A DNA stretch of 64,000 bases from Chitinophagales bacterium (lineage in GTDB: Bacteria; Bacteroidota; Bacteroidia; Chitinophagales; JADIYW01). This document shows positions 24,288 through 32,873 of the stretch, piece by piece. The stretch spans positions 1,364,001 to 1,428,000 of the forward strand of contig JACJXT010000011.1 in NCBI GenBank assembly GCA_020636535.1, written 5' to 3'. A program made the translations under genes and the position numbers. Positions within the stretch are counted from its first letter, which is position 1. Every line of letters begins with the position of its first letter. A model generated the notes under the pieces. The model was not told the origin of the DNA, did not search any database, and saw only the letters and a list, made by a program, of their open reading frames with translations.

Positions 24288-24395
24288 TTATTTGCTTTCT
24301 TTAGTGGTTTTGCTTTTTTGTTTTCTAGGTCTTACTTTACCAAAAGAACCCATGAAAATTTTACCTTTTTTTGATTTTTTATCTCCTTTTCCCAT
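24288..24395 (-). CDS. 30S ribosomal protein THX
   Basis: A 35-residue, highly basic protein: it starts MGKGDKKSKKGKIFMGSFGK and continues VRPRKQKSKTTKESK. The start GKGDKKxKxGKI and GSFGKxRPRK are diagnostic of the THX (bTHX) family, which binds in the head of the small ribosomal subunit in Thermus and is widespread in Bacteroidota. It is missed easily because of its size. It lies between ychF and the GT4 gene on the same strand. Confidence 0.9.
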   Translation of the reverse strand: MGKGDKKSKKGKIFMGSFGKVRPRKQKSKTTKESK

Positions 24396-24416
24396 AAAAT
24401 ATTTTTTTGTGCAAAT

Positions 24417-25514
24417 TTAAACATTAAATCTAAAATGTACTACATCTCCATCTTTAAAAACATATTCTTTACCTTCCATTCTCCACTTTCCGTTTTCTTT
24501 AGCAGCAACTTCCGAACCATATTTTACATAGTCTTCGTAAGCAATTACTTCTGCTTTAATAAATCCTTTTTCAAAATCGGTGTGAATAACGCCAGCTGCT
24601 TGTGGTGCTTTCCAGCCATCTTTAATCGTCCAAGCTCTTACTTCTTGTACGCCAGCAGTAAAATAAGTAATTAGATGTAACAGTTTGTATGCAGAACGAA
24701 TCAATTTATCTAAACCAGGTTCTTCTAAACCATAGTCTTGTTGAAATAGCGTTCTGTCATCTGCGTCCATTTCAGAAAGTTGTGCTTCTACAGAGTTGTT
24801 CAGTACAATTACTTCTGCACCTTCTTGTTCTGCAATAGCTTTCAGTTGTTCAGAATATTTATTTCCAGTAAGAATAGATGCTTCGTCTACATTGGCAACA
24901 AATAAAACTGGTTTGTCCGATAGTAGTTGTAAATCTGCAATAGCTGTTTTATCTTCTTTGCTTAAGTCTAAACTTCTTATATTCTTACCTTCATTTAATG
25001 CAGTTAAACATTGTTGTAGAATTGCCAATTCTTTTTTTGCTGTAGCATCACCAGATTTTGCTTGTTTTTCTATTTTGGTGATTTTTTTCTCTACACTTTC
25101 TAGGTCTTTAAACTGTAGTTCAGTTTCTATAATTTCTTTATCGCCAATTGGATTAATTTCGCCTTCTTCTCTAAGTACATTATCATCTTCAAAACATCTT
25201 ATTACATGTACAATCGCATCTACTTCTCTAATATTGGCTAAAAATTTATTGCCTAAACCTTCGCCTTTACTAGCACCTTTTACCAATCCAGCAATATCTA
25301 CAAACTCTATAGTTGTAGGAATAACTTTGTTTGGTTGAACCAATTCTGCTAATTTTTGTAATCTGCTATCAGGAACATCTACTAAACCAACATTCGGATC
25401 AATAGTACAAAAACGATAATTACTTGCTTGTGCTTTTGCATTATTACTAACAGCATTAAATAGTGTTGATTTTCCTACATTAGGTAAACCTACAATTCCG
25501 CATTGCAAACCCAT
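24417..25514 (-). CDS. ychF: Redox-regulated ATPase YchF
   Basis: A 365-residue Obg-related P-loop protein of normal family length. The G1 loop GLPNVGKST is at 8-16, followed by YRFCTIDPNVGLVDVPD and FVDIAGLVKGASKGEGLGN. The NxxE-type specificity motif VANVDE replaces NKxD, explaining the family's preference for ATP over GTP. A coiled-coil middle and C-terminal TGS domain (IKDGWKAPQAAGVIHTDFEKGF) complete it. It binds ribosomes and affects translation and stress responses. Confidence 0.97.
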   Translation of the reverse strand: MGLQCGIVGLPNVGKSTLFNAVSNNAKAQASNYRFCTIDPNVGLVDVPDSRLQKLAELVQPNKVIPTTIEFVDIAGLVKGASKGEGLGNKFLANIREVDAIVHVIRCFEDDNVLREEGEINPIGDKEIIETELQFKDLESVEKKITKIEKQAKSGDATAKKELAILQQCLTALNEGKNIRSLDLSKEDKTAIADLQLLSDKPVLFVANVDEASILTGNKYSEQLKAIAEQEGAEVIVLNNSVEAQLSEMDADDRTLFQQDYGLEEPGLDKLIRSAYKLLHLITYFTAGVQEVRAWTIKDGWKAPQAAGVIHTDFEKGFIKAEVIAYEDYVKYGSEVAAKENGKWRMEGKEYVFKDGDVVHFRFNV

Positions 25515-25549
25515 ATTTTAATTATTTATAGAATGAGAAATTTTTGAAT

Positions 25550-25954
25550 TTAGTCCCATTTTTCAGGTTCTTCAATCTCATTATCGTTATTAGAAGAATT
25601 AAATTCATCGTTATTTTGAACTACTTCGTCATTGCTTGTATTTTGCTCATCGTAATTATCATAATCATCATGATTGTGAGCATCAAAATCGTAGTCTGGC
25701 AATAACTCAGTTTTAATATGATCTACAGTTTCTTGTAAAGCATTAACAAATTTTACAAAGTCTTCCTTGTAAACAAACACTTTATGTCTGTCGTACGATT
25801 CTTCGTTAAATCTTTTTTTGCTTTCAGTAATCGTGATGTAATAATCGTTGTTTTTGGTAGTTCTTACATCAAAGAAGTAAGTTCTTCTTTTACCTGCTTT
25901 TACTCTTTTAGAGAAAACACCGTTGTCAAATTTTTTTTCGTTCTCCACTTTCAA
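25550..25954 (-). CDS. PUR-alpha-like nucleic-acid-binding protein (DUF3276)
   Basis: A 134-residue protein. Residues 10-70 form a PUR repeat (SKRVKAGKRRTYFFDVRTT, ESYDRHKVFVYKEDFVKFVNAL), the fold that binds single-stranded DNA or RNA in Bacteroidota and eukaryotic Pur-alpha. An Asp/Asn-rich acidic tail follows. There is no ATG at the front: the first usable codon is TTG (25954), with GTG 6 bp later; upstream codons in frame are only ATT/ATC types. It is divergent from dprA. Confidence 0.88.
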   Translation of the reverse strand: MKVENEKKFDNGVFSKRVKAGKRRTYFFDVRTTKNNDYYITITESKKRFNEESYDRHKVFVYKEDFVKFVNALQETVDHIKTELLPDYDFDAHNHDDYDNYDEQNTSNDEVVQNNDEFNSSNNDNEIEEPEKWD

Positions 25955-26115
25955 TCGCTTTAATGATGCAATGATAATTCAAAAAATCTATTTTTAAAAA
26001 TTATTTTTATTGAAGAAACTAACATTTTGAAGAAATATCTTTATTTATGTTATAATATGAATAATAAAGTACTTCTTTTTTATGGAATTTTATCTAGTTT
26101 CTCGTCTTATGATTA

Positions 26116-27216
26116 ATGGATAAATCTACTGAACAATTTTATACTTTAGCATTAAGTGCTACACATTTAATTGGAGCAAAATTAGCTAGGGATTTGATAG
26201 AGTTTTTTGGTTCTGCAAGCGAAGTATTCAATCAACCTAAAAAAATGTTGATAAAAGTAAAAGGCATCAACGAAAATATAGCTACGCACATTTTAAGTAA
26301 AGAAACATTATTACTAGCCGAAAAAGAAATACAGTTTATTAGTAATAATAATATACACATGTTGTTATTGAATGATGATGAGTTTCCTAGTAGATTAAAA
26401 CATTGTTACGACACACCAACTTATTTGTTTACCAGAGGAAATGCTAATTTTAATGTAAATAAAATAGTAAGTGTAATTGGTACTAGAAATGCTACGAATT
26501 ATGGTAAAGAATTAACGATTCAGTTAGTACAAAAACTAGCCACTTTAGGTGTTACCGTGGTAAGTGGTTTGGCGTATGGCATTGATATTGTAGCACATAA
26601 AGTAGCATTGGAAAGCAATATACCAACTATAGCAGTTTTGGCTCATGGCTTGGATATGATTTATCCGTATGAACACAAAAAATATATAAATACTATGCTA
26701 GAAAATGGAGCGATAGTATCTGAGTTTTTTTCTAATACACTGCCAGATAAACACAATTTTCCTAGAAGAAATAGAATAGTCGCAGGATTGTCAGATGCAA
26801 CAATTGTTGTAGAATCTGCAATAAAAGGTGGTGCATTAATTACTGCTCGTTTAGCACATTCTTACAATAGAGAAGTAATGGCTTTTCCTGGAGATGTTAA
26901 TAATAAATTCTCAAAAGGTTGTCATCATTTAATTCAAAAAAACATGGCAGCATTAGTAGAAAATGCAGATGATATTATACAATTACTCAATTGGAATCAG
27001 CCCAAAGAAAATAATAATCAAACTAAACTATTTGTAGAATTAAGTGCAGAAGAACAATTGGTTTACAACTGTTTGTCAAAAAATAAATCTCTACATATAG
27101 ATAAACTAAGTAGAGCCGTAACGCTAAGCAATCATCAATTATCTCCAATATTATTTAATTTAGAATTGGCTGGTCTAATTCAAATGTTACCAGGAAGTAC
27201 TTATTCGTGCATTTGA
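26116..27216 (+). CDS. dprA: DNA-processing protein DprA
   Basis: A 366-residue protein with an N-terminal SAM-like helical region (LALSATHLIGAKLARDLIEFFG), then the Rossmann DprA domain (VIGTRNATNYGKELTIQL, VVSGLAYGIDIVAHKVAL, FPRRNRIVAGLSD, GALITARLAHSYNREVMAFPGD). A C-terminal winged helix (about 310-366) completes the usual three-part form. DprA loads RecA onto incoming single-stranded DNA during natural transformation. No other competence gene is in the window. Confidence 0.96.
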   Translation: MDKSTEQFYTLALSATHLIGAKLARDLIEFFGSASEVFNQPKKMLIKVKGINENIATHILSKETLLLAEKEIQFISNNNIHMLLLNDDEFPSRLKHCYDTPTYLFTRGNANFNVNKIVSVIGTRNATNYGKELTIQLVQKLATLGVTVVSGLAYGIDIVAHKVALESNIPTIAVLAHGLDMIYPYEHKKYINTMLENGAIVSEFFSNTLPDKHNFPRRNRIVAGLSDATIVVESAIKGGALITARLAHSYNREVMAFPGDVNNKFSKGCHHLIQKNMAALVENADDIIQLLNWNQPKENNNQTKLFVELSAEEQLVYNCLSKNKSLHIDKLSRAVTLSNHQLSPILFNLELAGLIQMLPGSTYSCI

Positions 27217-27278
27217 GAATTTTCTTTTATCACTATATTACTAAAACTTTAACAACTATTTTGCTTTGATAAATTCGC

Positions 27279-27286
27279 TATTTTTG
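27279..27286 (+). promoter_or_regulatory. Candidate -7 element for pckA
   Basis: TATTTTTG matches TAnnTTTG and lies 34 bp before the pckA ATG. The nearest TTTG upstream is at 27260-27263, a spacing of 15 bp that is short for this promoter class. The 27217-27319 spacer holds no other feature. Confidence 0.4.
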
Positions 27287-27319
27287 TTAATCACTGAAAA
27301 ATTGAAAATAATCTAAAAT

Positions 27320-28909
27320 ATGAGCGACAAGACCATCAAGGATTTAGCTGAAATTGGCATTCTTAAAACCAAGTTAAATTGGAATGTAACAAGAGATGAA
27401 TTAATCAACAAAACACTAGAACTAAACTTAGGAACACTTAACGATACTGGTGCTCTGTGTATTAACACAGGAGAATTTACTGGGCGATCGCCGAAAGATA
27501 AATTTTGTGTAGAAGATAATTTAACAGCTAATTCTGTAGATTGGAACAATATCAATCAACCGTTTTCACCAGAAAATTTTGACAAGCTACAAGATAAAGT
27601 AACTGCTTATTTAGATAACTTACCAGAAATTTTCGTTAGAGATGTAGCTGCTTGTGCTGATAAAAATTATCAATTAAATATTAGAGTAATTACAGAAACA
27701 CCTTGGGCTTCTTTATTTGCAGATAATATGTTTTTAAGATTGTCTGAAGAAGAGTTGAATAACTTTGAACCAGAGTGGCTAATTCTTTGTGCTCCAAGTT
27801 TTATGGCAGATCCAGCTGTAGACGGAACTAGACAACACAACTTTTCTATCATTAACTTTACAAAAAAAGTAATTTTAATTGGCGGAAGTGCTTATACTGG
27901 CGAAATTAAAAAAGGGATTTTTACTGTTTTGAACTATATTCTACCACATCAAAAAAATGTGTTGAGTATGCACTGTTCTGCTAATATTGGTAAAGATGGA
28001 GATACTGCATTGTTCTTTGGTTTATCTGGAACAGGAAAAACTACACTTAGTGCCGATCCAAATAGAAAATTAATTGGAGATGATGAACACGGCTGGAGCG
28101 ATACTGGTGTATTTAATTTTGAAGGTGGTTGTTATGCAAAGTGTATTGATTTAACAGAAGAAAAAGAACCAGATATTTACCATGCTATTACTAAAGGTGC
28201 TATTTTAGAAAATATTGGTTTCTATGAAGATACGAACAAAGTTAACTACGAAGATGTAAGTATCACACAAAATACAAGAGTATCTTATCCAATATATCAT
28301 ATCAATAATATTGCAGTTCCATCTGTAGGTGGAATTCCAAAAAACATATTTTTCTTGTCATACGATGCATTTGGTGTATTGCCTCCAATTAGTAAATTAA
28401 CAGAAGCACAAGCTATGTATTTATTCATTTCTGGATATACTTCTAAAGTAGCAGGAACAGAAGCTGGCGTAGAAGAACCACAAACTACATTTTCTGCTTG
28501 TTTTGGTGCTGCATTTTTACCATTGCATCCAACAGCTTATGCAGAAATGCTAGGTAAAAAGCTTAAAGCATGTGGTGCAAATGTATGGTTAATTAATACT
28601 GGATTAACTGGTGGTGTTTATGGTGTTGGACAAAGAATGAGCTTAAAATATACTAGAGCTTTAATTTCAGCTGCATTAAATGGTAAATTAAATGAAGTAG
28701 CTTATGATACTACACCAATCTTTAATTTACAAATTCCTACAAGTTGCGAAGGTGTACCAGCTGAAATATTAAATCCAAGAAGCACTTGGGCAGACAAAGC
28801 AGCATATGATGCAAAAGCTTTAGAGTTAGCTACTAAATTCAATGAGAATTTTAAAAAGTATGCTAGCGAAGCCAGTGAAGAAATATTAAACGCTGCACCA
28901 AAAGTGTAA
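27320..28909 (+). CDS. pckA: Phosphoenolpyruvate carboxykinase (ATP)
   Basis: A 529-residue enzyme of standard length. It converts oxaloacetate and ATP to PEP, ADP and CO2, the first committed step of gluconeogenesis. Substrate-site residues are in FTGRSPKDKF; the kinase loop is GLSGTGKTTLS, followed by kinase-2 LIGDDEHGW; the C-terminal adenine pocket includes NTGLTGGVYGVG and RISL-type sequence. The P-loop and the ATP-type length separate it from the GTP enzyme. It is monocistronic, with a spacer of nearly 300 bp downstream that shows nothing recognisable. Confidence 0.97.
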   Translation: MSDKTIKDLAEIGILKTKLNWNVTRDELINKTLELNLGTLNDTGALCINTGEFTGRSPKDKFCVEDNLTANSVDWNNINQPFSPENFDKLQDKVTAYLDNLPEIFVRDVAACADKNYQLNIRVITETPWASLFADNMFLRLSEEELNNFEPEWLILCAPSFMADPAVDGTRQHNFSIINFTKKVILIGGSAYTGEIKKGIFTVLNYILPHQKNVLSMHCSANIGKDGDTALFFGLSGTGKTTLSADPNRKLIGDDEHGWSDTGVFNFEGGCYAKCIDLTEEKEPDIYHAITKGAILENIGFYEDTNKVNYEDVSITQNTRVSYPIYHINNIAVPSVGGIPKNIFFLSYDAFGVLPPISKLTEAQAMYLFISGYTSKVAGTEAGVEEPQTTFSACFGAAFLPLHPTAYAEMLGKKLKACGANVWLINTGLTGGVYGVGQRMSLKYTRALISAALNGKLNEVAYDTTPIFNLQIPTSCEGVPAEILNPRSTWADKAAYDAKALELATKFNENFKKYASEASEEILNAAPKV

Positions 28910-29202
28910 ACTTTATAATGTATATTTCTCTGAGCGTAGTAGTTTACGAAGCAAGCATCTTAAGTAACATTGTTTTACATTATTCTAGGTATTAGGAGAT
29001 ATAAATAATTATAATTTATAATAAAATATAATTATTTAAAATTTATCTACTACTAAGATTTTAATTTAGTACATTTTTAGTTGCCAATTTTAAATCCATA
29101 TTCTTTTTGTAAATTTAGCTAATGAGATTAACTTACTCAAGGTTGAGATGTTTGGTTTTCTTACTGTGATGTTATAGAATACAAAATTATTGTATCTAAA
29201 AA

Positions 29203-29841
29203 ATGAAAGATTATAAAAAATATAATGATATATTGTTCGCAAGATGGGCTCCAATTTATGATGGATTTGAATTACTTCTATCTGGTGTTAGAAAAGAAAT
29301 GATGCAAGCAATAAACCCAACTGGTAAATCTGTATTAGATGTAGCCACTGGAACTGGAAGTTTAGCAATCTTCTTAAGTCAGCAAGCAAAAAAAGTGATA
29401 GGTATTGATTTATCATCAAAAATGCTTGCCGTTGCTAGAAAGAAAACTACAAAAGACAATCTAACTTTCCTACAAATGGATGCAAGTGAAATGAGTTTTC
29501 AAGATAATGAATTTGATATTGTTACAATAAGTTTAGGACTACATGATATGCCATTAGAAGTAAGAACATCTGTATTGAAAGAAATAAAAAGAGTCTTAAA
29601 AAAAGATGGAAAACTTTATGTTTTTGAATACGACTTACCTCAAAATAAATTCATTGCTTCGTGTACTTCGTATTTGATAAATATTTACGAAAGCAAATAT
29701 TATCTCAATTTTATTCAATCTGATGTTGCTAAGTATCTCCAAACATTTGGCTTTAGACTTCAAGGAAAGACAAATTACTTATTTGAACACTTGCAATTGT
29801 TAACGTTAACTAATGAATATCCAACAGATAACGAAAGTTAA
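29203..29841 (+). CDS. Class I SAM-dependent methyltransferase (UbiE-like)
   Basis: A 212-residue methyltransferase. Motif I is SVLDVATGTGSLAIFL, the acidic ribose contact is IGIDLS, motif II is NEFDIVTISLGLHDMP and motif III is VLKKDGKLYVFEYD. The fold is that of UbiE/COQ5 and Methyltransf_25 enzymes. It starts YNDILFARWAPIYDGFELLL, similar to small proteins methylating quinones or lipids, but the substrate is undefined. No operon partners. Confidence 0.85.
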   Translation: MKDYKKYNDILFARWAPIYDGFELLLSGVRKEMMQAINPTGKSVLDVATGTGSLAIFLSQQAKKVIGIDLSSKMLAVARKKTTKDNLTFLQMDASEMSFQDNEFDIVTISLGLHDMPLEVRTSVLKEIKRVLKKDGKLYVFEYDLPQNKFIASCTSYLINIYESKYYLNFIQSDVAKYLQTFGFRLQGKTNYLFEHLQLLTLTNEYPTDNES

Positions 29842-29952
29842 AATATCTATCAAATCTTTCTATTAGTTAACACAACAAACTGTCATTTTTGCTGTTTAAT
29901 ATTGTAGCATGATAATTGCATTTCCTACTATTTGAATGTATATTGTATATTA

Positions 29953-29967
29953 TTGTCAAAATGACAA
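29953..29967. promoter_or_regulatory. Operator-like palindrome directly before lon
   Basis: TTGTCA-AAA-TGACAA is a perfect 6-bp inverted repeat ending 3 bp before the lon ATG. A related half site, ACTGTCA, lies about 70 bp further upstream. Its position suggests regulation of the protease gene at transcription or translation start. No CIRCE element is present. Confidence 0.4.
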
Positions 29968-29970
29968 CTT

Positions 29971-32415
29971 ATGATGTTTAACGATTTAACTTTTAGCGAT
30001 ATGTTTGGAGAAGACCATATAGAAACTATACCTATTTTTTCTTTAGATGATGAAAATTCTGCTAGTCAAAATGAAGAAATACCTACAGAACTGCCAATTC
30101 TTCCATTAAGAAATAATGTATTATTACCTGGTGTAATTATTCCTATTTCCGTAGGACGAGAACGCTCTAGCAAAGCAGTACAATATGCCTATAAAAATAA
30201 AAAATTTATAGGCGTAGTTGCTCAAAAAAAAGACGATGTAGAAGAACCAGAATTAGAAGATATTCATAATATTGGTACGGTTGCAAAAATTATAAAACTC
30301 ATTAAAATGCCAGAAGGAAACACCGTTATTCTTCAAGGTGTAAAAAAAATGCAGGTTAATGAAATTAAATCAACAGAGCCATATATTAATGCGTCAATTA
30401 GTTTGGTAAATGAAACACCTTTAGAAGACGAAACCGAAGCAAAGGCATTAATGGCAACTTTGAAAGAATTGTCGTTAAGAATCATAGACTTATCACCACA
30501 ATTGCCTAATGAAGGAAAAATTGTAATTAATAATATCGACAGCTTAAAGTTTTTAACCTATTTTATTGCATCTAATTTAAGTGTAGATGCCAACGAAAAA
30601 CAAGCTGTTTTAGAATTAGAAAAATTGTCAGATAAAGTACAGTTGGTGATTAAATATTTGCAACACGAAATGCAAGTACAAGAAATTAAAGCCAATATTC
30701 ATACTAAAACAAAAACAGACATCGACCAACAACAAAAGCAATATTTTCTCAATCAACAACTCAAAGCTATTCAAGAAGAATTAGGCGGAGATATGTATCA
30801 AGAGGAAATAAACAGATTAAAGGAAAAAGCTAAAGAAAAAAAATGGTCTAAAACTGTTGGCGAACACTTCGACAAAGAAATTAATAAACTACAAAGAATT
30901 AATCCAGCAGCAGCAGAGTATTCTGTTATTCTAAACTATTTAGATTGGATGGTAGAGTTGCCTTGGAACGAATTTACAGATGACGACTTTAACCTAAATC
31001 AAGCAAAAAAATATTTAGACCAAGACCATTTTGGACTGGATAAAATTAAAGATAGAATTCTAGAATACTTGGCAGTACTCAAACTAAAAGGAGATATGAA
31101 ATCGCCGATTTTGTGTTTCGTTGGTCCTCCAGGAGTTGGTAAAACTTCACTTGGAAAAAGTATTGCACGAGCAATCAATCGTAAATATATACGCATGGCT
31201 TTAGGTGGATTACATGATGAAAGCGAAATTCGTGGTCATAGAAAAACCTATATTGGAGCATTACCAGGTCGTATTATTCAGTCTTTGAAAAAAGTGCAGT
31301 CAGCCAATCCTGTTTTTATTTTAGATGAAGTAGACAAAGTTGGTAAAGACCATCGTGGCGATCCAAGTGCGGCTTTATTAGAAGTACTAGATCCAGAGCA
31401 AAACGCCTCTTTTTACGATAATTATTTAGAGCAAGAATTCGATTTATCTAAGGTGATGTTTATTGCTACAGCTAATAGTTTGGGTGATATTCCAATTGCT
31501 CTACGAGATAGAATGGAAATCATACAACTTAGTGGTTATGCCGTGGAAGAAAAAGTAGAAATTGCAAAAAAACATCTCATTGCTAAACAAAGAAGTGCAC
31601 ATGGCTTAAAAGCCAATCAAATTAATATTAGCAATAAAATATTAGAATATATTATTCAAAAATATACTTATGAAAGTGGTGTTAGAGAATTAGATCGAAT
31701 TATTGCGTCTATAATGCGAAACATTGCCAAAAGTATTGCACTAGAAGAAGACTATGAAAAAAATATTACCATAGAGCAAGTAGATGCAATATTAGGTAAA
31801 CCAAAATATAATAACGATTTATATACTAAAGATTTGCCAGTTGGTGTAGCTGTTGGTTTAGCATGGACACCAATGGGCGGCGATATTTTATTTTTAGAAT
31901 CTGCTGTAACCAAAGGTAGTGCTGGCATTACGCTAACAGGAAATTTAGGTACGGTAATGAAAGAATCAGCTACTACGGCATTGACCTATTTAAAATCAAA
32001 AGCGAGCGACTTAAATATACCAGATAATGCATTTAAAGATTATCACTTACATATTCATGTTCCAGAAGGTGCTATAAAAAAAGATGGACCTTCTGCTGGA
32101 ATTGCTTTGCTCTCTGCTTTGGCTTCTTTGTACACACAACGACCTTTAAAACCTTTTACAGCATTAACAGGCGAAATTACTTTGCGTGGAAAGGTGTTGC
32201 CAGTTGGAGGCATTAAAGAAAAAATACTAGCAGCTAAAAGAGCAAACATTAAAGAGATTGTATTGTGTGAGCAAAATCAAAAAGATGTAGAAGCAATTAA
32301 CGAAAGTTATATAAAAGGCATGCAGTTTCATTTTGTAACAGACATGAACGAAGTACTCGACATTATGCTACAAAAAAATAAGGTTAAAGATGCATTAGAT
32401 TTTTTAGATAAATAA
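29971..32415 (+). CDS. lon: ATP-dependent protease Lon
   Basis: An 814-residue Lon A-type protease. The N-terminal LAN domain begins at LPILPLRNNVLLPGVIIP; a coiled-coil linker precedes the AAA+ module with Walker A GPPGVGKTS near residue 385 and Walker B PVFILDEVDKVG. The protease domain carries the Ser-Lys dyad: the serine in KDGPSAGIAL near 708 and the lysine in GGIKEKILAAKRANIKE about 43 residues later. It degrades damaged and regulatory proteins in the cytoplasm. Acidic residues 1-40 precede the domain. Two ATGs (29971, 29974) are tandem. Confidence 0.98.
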   Translation: MMFNDLTFSDMFGEDHIETIPIFSLDDENSASQNEEIPTELPILPLRNNVLLPGVIIPISVGRERSSKAVQYAYKNKKFIGVVAQKKDDVEEPELEDIHNIGTVAKIIKLIKMPEGNTVILQGVKKMQVNEIKSTEPYINASISLVNETPLEDETEAKALMATLKELSLRIIDLSPQLPNEGKIVINNIDSLKFLTYFIASNLSVDANEKQAVLELEKLSDKVQLVIKYLQHEMQVQEIKANIHTKTKTDIDQQQKQYFLNQQLKAIQEELGGDMYQEEINRLKEKAKEKKWSKTVGEHFDKEINKLQRINPAAAEYSVILNYLDWMVELPWNEFTDDDFNLNQAKKYLDQDHFGLDKIKDRILEYLAVLKLKGDMKSPILCFVGPPGVGKTSLGKSIARAINRKYIRMALGGLHDESEIRGHRKTYIGALPGRIIQSLKKVQSANPVFILDEVDKVGKDHRGDPSAALLEVLDPEQNASFYDNYLEQEFDLSKVMFIATANSLGDIPIALRDRMEIIQLSGYAVEEKVEIAKKHLIAKQRSAHGLKANQINISNKILEYIIQKYTYESGVRELDRIIASIMRNIAKSIALEEDYEKNITIEQVDAILGKPKYNNDLYTKDLPVGVAVGLAWTPMGGDILFLESAVTKGSAGITLTGNLGTVMKESATTALTYLKSKASDLNIPDNAFKDYHLHIHVPEGAIKKDGPSAGIALLSALASLYTQRPLKPFTALTGEITLRGKVLPVGGIKEKILAAKRANIKEIVLCEQNQKDVEAINESYIKGMQFHFVTDMNEVLDIMLQKNKVKDALDFLDK

Positions 32416-32473
32416 ATATTGATTTATTATTAATTAATAGATGTATTGTTGTAATTTTTCTAAAAAAGTAAAA

Positions 32474-32507
32474 AGTATGGCGTAGCTATACTAGCATAGC
32501 ACTTAAA
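32474..32507. repeat. GTA-loop hairpins downstream of lon
   Basis: AGTATGGC-GTA-GCTATACT (32474-32492) is an 8-bp stem with one G-T pair and the same GTA loop as the 191-bp repeat. It is followed at once by AGCATAGCACTT, a fragment of the second palindrome type. The rest of the spacer 32416-32617 is AT-rich with no gene; 32565-32590 shares AATAAAGCTATTTT and ATGCTATTTA with 49107-49130. Confidence 0.6.
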
Positions 32508-32617
32508 TAGTAAAAAGAATACTCAAATTTATTTTTAACGCAGAAGTCAGTAAAAAAATGCAAAAAAATAAAGCTATTTTGAATGCTATTTAATCTGAGT
32601 TCATTTTTTTAAAATAT

Positions 32618-32808
32618 TATAAGTACTTAAATTATATTATAGTAGTTGCATATTTTAGTAACTTAATAAGTGCGTAGCACTTCAACCTTATTAGAAATGA
32701 TAGAAAATTTATAAAATACAGCGTAGCTGTATCTCCTTTAAGATCTGTTTAAATCTAAATTATTGATAAACAGTATTTGATAATAAATTTTAAACCGAAC
32801 TCAGGTTA
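32618..32808. repeat. 191-bp dispersed repeat, copy 2
   Basis: Gap-free match to 7240-7430. The two internal palindromes are both perfect here: AAGTGC-GTA-GCACTT (32668-32682) and ATACAGC-GTA-GCTGTAT (32716-32732). It lies upstream of the PKD protein gene and ends about 40 bp before its -7 element. Confidence 0.85.
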
Positions 32809-32848
32809 GTATTATCTATTATCAACGAAAAAACTAAAAAATATTAAT

Positions 32849-32856
32849 TATATTTG
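32849..32856 (+). promoter_or_regulatory. -7 element before the PKD protein gene
   Basis: TATATTTG matches TAnnTTTG, 17 bp before the TTG start at 32874. Transcription would start around 32862, leaving a leader of about 12 nt. The -33 box is not clear. Confidence 0.45.
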
Positions 32857-32873
32857 TATAGAACTTAATTGCT

